Assembly (NCBI GenBank): GCA_025642075.2 | Contig: JAODUO010000115.1 | Span: forward strand, 1-64,000 | Length of the DNA: 64,000 nt | Direction of reading: 5' to 3' | Origin: Ridgeia piscesae | Taxonomy: Eukaryota; Annelida; Polychaeta; Sabellida; Siboglinidae | Shown here: positions 60,491 to 64,000 of the stretch, in pieces | How the letters are laid out: each line of letters opens with the position of its first letter | Position numbering within the stretch: position 1 is the first letter of the stretch | Translations under genes and position numbers: made by a program | The notes under the pieces: generated by a model | Seen by the model: only the letters and a program-made list of their open reading frames with translations | The model's database searches: none | Told to the model about the DNA's origin: nothing

Positions 60491-62185
60491 CTAATCTTAC
60501 CAAAGGTTCTCACCATATTGATCTATTCAACAATCTAACAGTTGACAGCAACCCCATTGGTTGCGTTCACACGGAATGAACCCATTCTTGAATATTCATT
60601 GCAGTGGAAAGAAATTATGAGAAATCTAAATCTCGCTTTCGGTCAAAATTCGTGGGATCCATGTACCTTGTTTGTGTATCACGTGACACTTTGGGAGACT
60701 ATAATTACGCAATGTATTAAAATAAGCCAACGGCCTGCCCCGAATATTCAGGTTGTATGTTATACTTTAATATCACTAATACTAATTGGTTACTATCTGC
60801 GTGATTTTGGTTATATCGCTGAATCTCATATTAAATACATATTCAGTTTGTTGTAGCGGACACTGTGAGCAGACTTCGTGTAAAAACATCCACCAAAATG
60901 TGTCTCTAATTAAAACGACGCAAACAAGCTTTTGTGAAACACGTCGTTGATAAGAAACACCGATCACGTGACATAAGTCCGTCATAATCCGTGATTGTGT
61001 AACCAACCAAAATGTTTCAAACTGTCGGATGGAATTGTAAACAACTGTTCACACAGCCGGAAAGATAATGACATTCTGTGGTGTTTGTCCAGTGAATCCG
61101 TGCGTTTTTTTCGCAGTGATGATTGCGATGACAGTGAGACAGCAACTGAGTGTTTCCGTTTGGCGCGTGGCAGCTACCACCTAGGCCATGGCTGCCACGA
61201 GCTTAGTATGAGTATGACTGCATGTTTAAAAAAGTCTGTTCAGAATTTTTTAAACGGCATATTCCATTATGACCAAATGTTGCCCAGCTAATGTAAATAT
61301 GCACGTGTGTTTCTCTACCAAACAGTTTATTGTTAAACATACCTCTACGTTATGTCATTAACATCATGACAAATCACATCTTGTCAAAGACGCTAGGGCT
61401 AGGCGCTCCACATCTACGGGCACAACAATCCTCGTTTTGGAATAGCAACGAAATAGGTCACAATCACAGCATTACTATGTCTATTAGATCAGAGTATAAG
61501 AGGCAGGAATGAGATGTAACTCCTTATTGCTTAAATAACAGGCAGGAATGGCATGTAATTCCTTATTGCTTTAAGCATCACGCGCACTCGTTAGCTCAGC
61601 TAGATTACAGTGGATTTTTTTCTACGAGATAACGAGAATGTCTGCACCTGGCAGCCTGAATCATGTAACAGCTCGTGCATGCCTGTTATTGTTAGGAGGT
61701 GCAGAGGGTGCAGATACCGTTAAATGTACTTATACCATGGCTTATGCTGTTGTTATTATATATTTTAACTGCAGGCCTATTGTTCTTTTAATTATTTATA
61801 CTTTATATTTTATTTTCAATAGAGAACGTAACAGTGTCACACTGAATGTTTGGCCCATTAAAAATCACGATTTACCACGAGACATGAACCTTACCATCGG
61901 GTAATACAACTTGTATTTACTCGAGTACAACTAATGACACTAAACATGGAGCATGTATATACATGTAGTATGTCTTAAATTTATCTTAGTTGTAACGAAT
62001 TGTTTTAATATTAATCTAGCTTTGTTAGTAATTATTCACTTATCAATTAATTATAAAACGTTATTATTATCATAGGTAATTTTATAAACGTTATTATTTT
62101 TGTTGTGCTTACATTCTATTTTATAATATTTGTTTAATTTATGGCTGTTTGAAATGTGGGACTTAGACGTTTTATGAAGGGTGTT
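60491..62185. other. Intergenic stretch, no gene recognised
   Basis: A 104-codon open frame at 60542-60856 (+) starts MTATPLVAFTRNEPILEYSL and has no recognised domain. A tandem pair of about 45 bp (aggcaggaatg...ccttattgctt) lies at 61500-61575. Otherwise AT-rich. Confidence 0.4.
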
Positions 62186-63980
62186 ATGAGACCCCTAAGG
62201 TCTCCCGTGTGCTGTATGTCTTGTGTTTCTGTGGGAAGAGTGGGCGGGAAAGGAAGGATTTCGATTTTCATTTTCAAGTAAGTGCTATAGTTGCTTTTTA
62301 GGTTATCGTTCTTGGTTGGCAAACGTTTACTAACATTATAGAGGTGTTTTTACAGGTCTCCGGTTCACCACCGTGCGCCCATGATGCAGCGCGGTGCCGA
62401 ACGACAGACGTTCGGTTAGATTGTTGATATGTGATGTGTGACGTCACATTAAGATGCACACTTCCGCCGCGAAGGCGCTCGAGAACGAGTCTGATTTAAT
62501 ATATATCGTGTAGAGTACATAAACAGTTCGAAGGTGTGGTTATATCCGCTTGAGAAGAGCGCCGCTGTAGCCTAGTAAGTTCTAATTGTTAATGGCCTAT
62601 AGTTGTGTATGTTTCAGAACTGAGCAAACGATGTGGCGTGCGAAATAAGACGGTTATGACATGAACGCTGAAGACGACTATGTGGTCTGCCGAGCTGCCA
62701 ACAATTTGCGATGAGTTCTTGTTGAAGAGATGCGTTGGCTTTCATCCGATTTTTATGACTACTGTACTGGTTTATGTTCTGAAACTTCAACATGGTCGCT
62801 CGTCTGTTCCACAGGTTAGAAGACGTGCAAGACAAGACGCGCTAAGCGCGAACATAGACAGCATCTCTACTTCAAGCGTCGGTCGAGCAACACTGTTCCA
62901 CTCTGAAAAAACTGTATGGTAAGATCACTTTCGTTTCGAACCAGTTCCGAGAGACAGCCGTTCGTGACGCTTCTTCTGCACACAACTTTACAGGTATGTT
63001 TTCGTATGTGGCGTCCGCTTAGTTTTGTGGGAGGGCCACGTCCCGGGGGCTTGACTGTTAGGGCCTTTCAATGTGCGGTCCGTTTTGTGGTCATTGCCGG
63101 GGCGTTTTCTACGCTTCTGACCGTGAGGTAAGAACTGACCACTGTGCTTCTTATTTATGCGGGGGACCCGGTTCCCGGTCTGTCTGTCTTGTGTTTCGGG
63201 GGGAATATTGGGCGGGGGAAGGATTTCGACTTTCATTTTCAAGTAAGTGCTTCAGTTGCTTTTTAGGTTATCTTTCTTGATTGTCAAACGTTTACAACAT
63301 TATTGAGGTGTTTTTACAGGTCTCCCGGTTCACCCTGTGCGCCCCGGGGCGGTCCGATGGACAGACGCCGATCAACATCTCAAGTCCCACAGAAAAGGGA
63401 ATCGCATCGCTTTCTAATTCTAGAATGCATGTGAACTTGCTTTTTTTTATTTAGAGACACAACAATTCAAATTTTATAATGTATTCGGTATTCTCCGAAC
63501 GTTCGCTGCATTGTTGATATGTGATTGGACGTCACACTAAGATGCACACTTCCGCCGCGAAGGCGCTCGAGAACGAGTCTGATTTAATATATATAGGAGA
63601 GTACATAAATTGGGGGGTTTTTATCCGTTTGAGAAGAGGCCGTGTACCTAGTAAGTTCTAATTGTAATGGCCTGTAGTTGTGTATGAGAAGTGAGCAAGC
63701 GATTGGGGGCTAACAATCAGCGTGCGAAATAAGACGGGTTTTGACTGAGCGCTGAAGACGACTGTGGTCTGCCGAGCTGCCCAAAAATTTGCGGTGAGTT
63801 CTTGTTGAAGAATGCGTTGGCTTTCATCCGATTTGTATGATTACTTACTGGGTTTCTGAAACTTCAACTGGTCGCTCGTCTTTCCCGGGTTGAAGACGTC
63901 TGCATTATGACTCACGCAAGACGCTTGGTCTGCCGAGCTGCCAACAATTTGCGGTGAGTACTTGTTGAAGACATGCGTTG
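62186..63980. repeat. Direct duplication of about 0.75 kb (third copy starting at the edge)
   Basis: The blocks 62190-62900 and 63180-63920 align in order: ttttcaagtaagtgct, gaggtgtttttacaggtct, acttccgccgcgaaggcgct, tgcgaaataagacgg, ctgccgagctgcc. A third start, ggtctgccgagctgccaaca, appears at 63926. The unit has a TATATATA box 3' of the gcgctcgagaacgag segment and a 78 bp stretch bounded by gtaagt and ttttacag, so it may be a 5' exon/promoter region of a gene beyond the window. No coding frame was recognised. Confidence 0.75.
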
Positions 63981-64000
63981 GCTGTCATCCGATTTGTATG

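Noticed and set aside
60542..60856. A 104-codon plus-strand gene
   Set aside because: No recognised domain, no supporting context, and AT-rich composition like the surroundings.

Overview
The window is animal nuclear DNA, most likely from a mollusc or another lophotrochozoan. The grounds are exons with GT/AG splice sites and long introns, an extracellular EGF / fucolectin-type F5/8C / PAN mosaic gene, abundant non-LTR (LINE) debris, a Penelope-like fragment, tRNA-derived SINE heads and very long dinucleotide arrays. The taxonomic placement is inference. I see no prokaryotic, viral or CRISPR content.

Main gene: one multi-exon gene on the minus strand fills about 3.3-50.2 kb. Seventeen coding exons were read directly from splice sites and protein motifs. 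In 5'->3' order they are: signal peptide (50.1 kb), EGF (48.8), F5/8C-FTP in two exons (45.6 + 42.2), EGF (39.9), a second FTP in two exons (39.1 + 38.8), six EGFs (38.1, 36.7, 33.5, 32.6, 30.5, 22.7), a Cys-rich, perhaps chitin-binding-like exon (16.4), two more EGFs (13.6, 6.9), and a PAN/apple exon with the stop codon (3.3-3.5). Every internal junction is phase 1. The pieces join without a frameshift or stop into about 849 codons (2550 nt with stop), so I read this as one secreted adhesion/lectin-like protein. Four of the EGF exons (36.7, 33.5, 32.6, 30.5) sit in tandemly duplicated genomic blocks.

Introns are packed with mobile elements. The most striking is a 5.39 kb terminal-inverted-repeat element at 24755-30143, flanked by GTGT duplications. 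It has subterminal arrays of GGCCCA/CCAGTACTGG words and exon-like coding ends inside. Its empty target site can be seen in the paralogous EGF blocks at 32.4 and 36.3 kb. A 523 bp palindromic element at 32915-33437 sits at TTAA, and its empty site is likewise visible in sister blocks. Other long-palindrome elements lie at 0.6-2.2, 24.0-24.5, 34.7-35.0, 35.8-36.0, 47.9-48.5, 54.6-55.1 and 59.8-60.5 kb; two of these have telomere-like TTAGGG-variant cores. Decayed LINE fragments (RTE-like and CR1/L2-like), a mariner HTH, a Penelope RT fragment and a PIF/Harbinger start are scattered through the window.

Upstream of the gene (50.2-64 kb) there is a 31 bp minisatellite open in all three forward frames (51.1-52.0), GA-rich arrays with a flanking duplicated block (52.0-53.9), non-coding AT-rich DNA, and a direct duplication of about 1 kb at 62.2-64.0 kb. 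Downstream of the stop (below 3.3 kb) there is only a palindromic element and unrecognised sequence.
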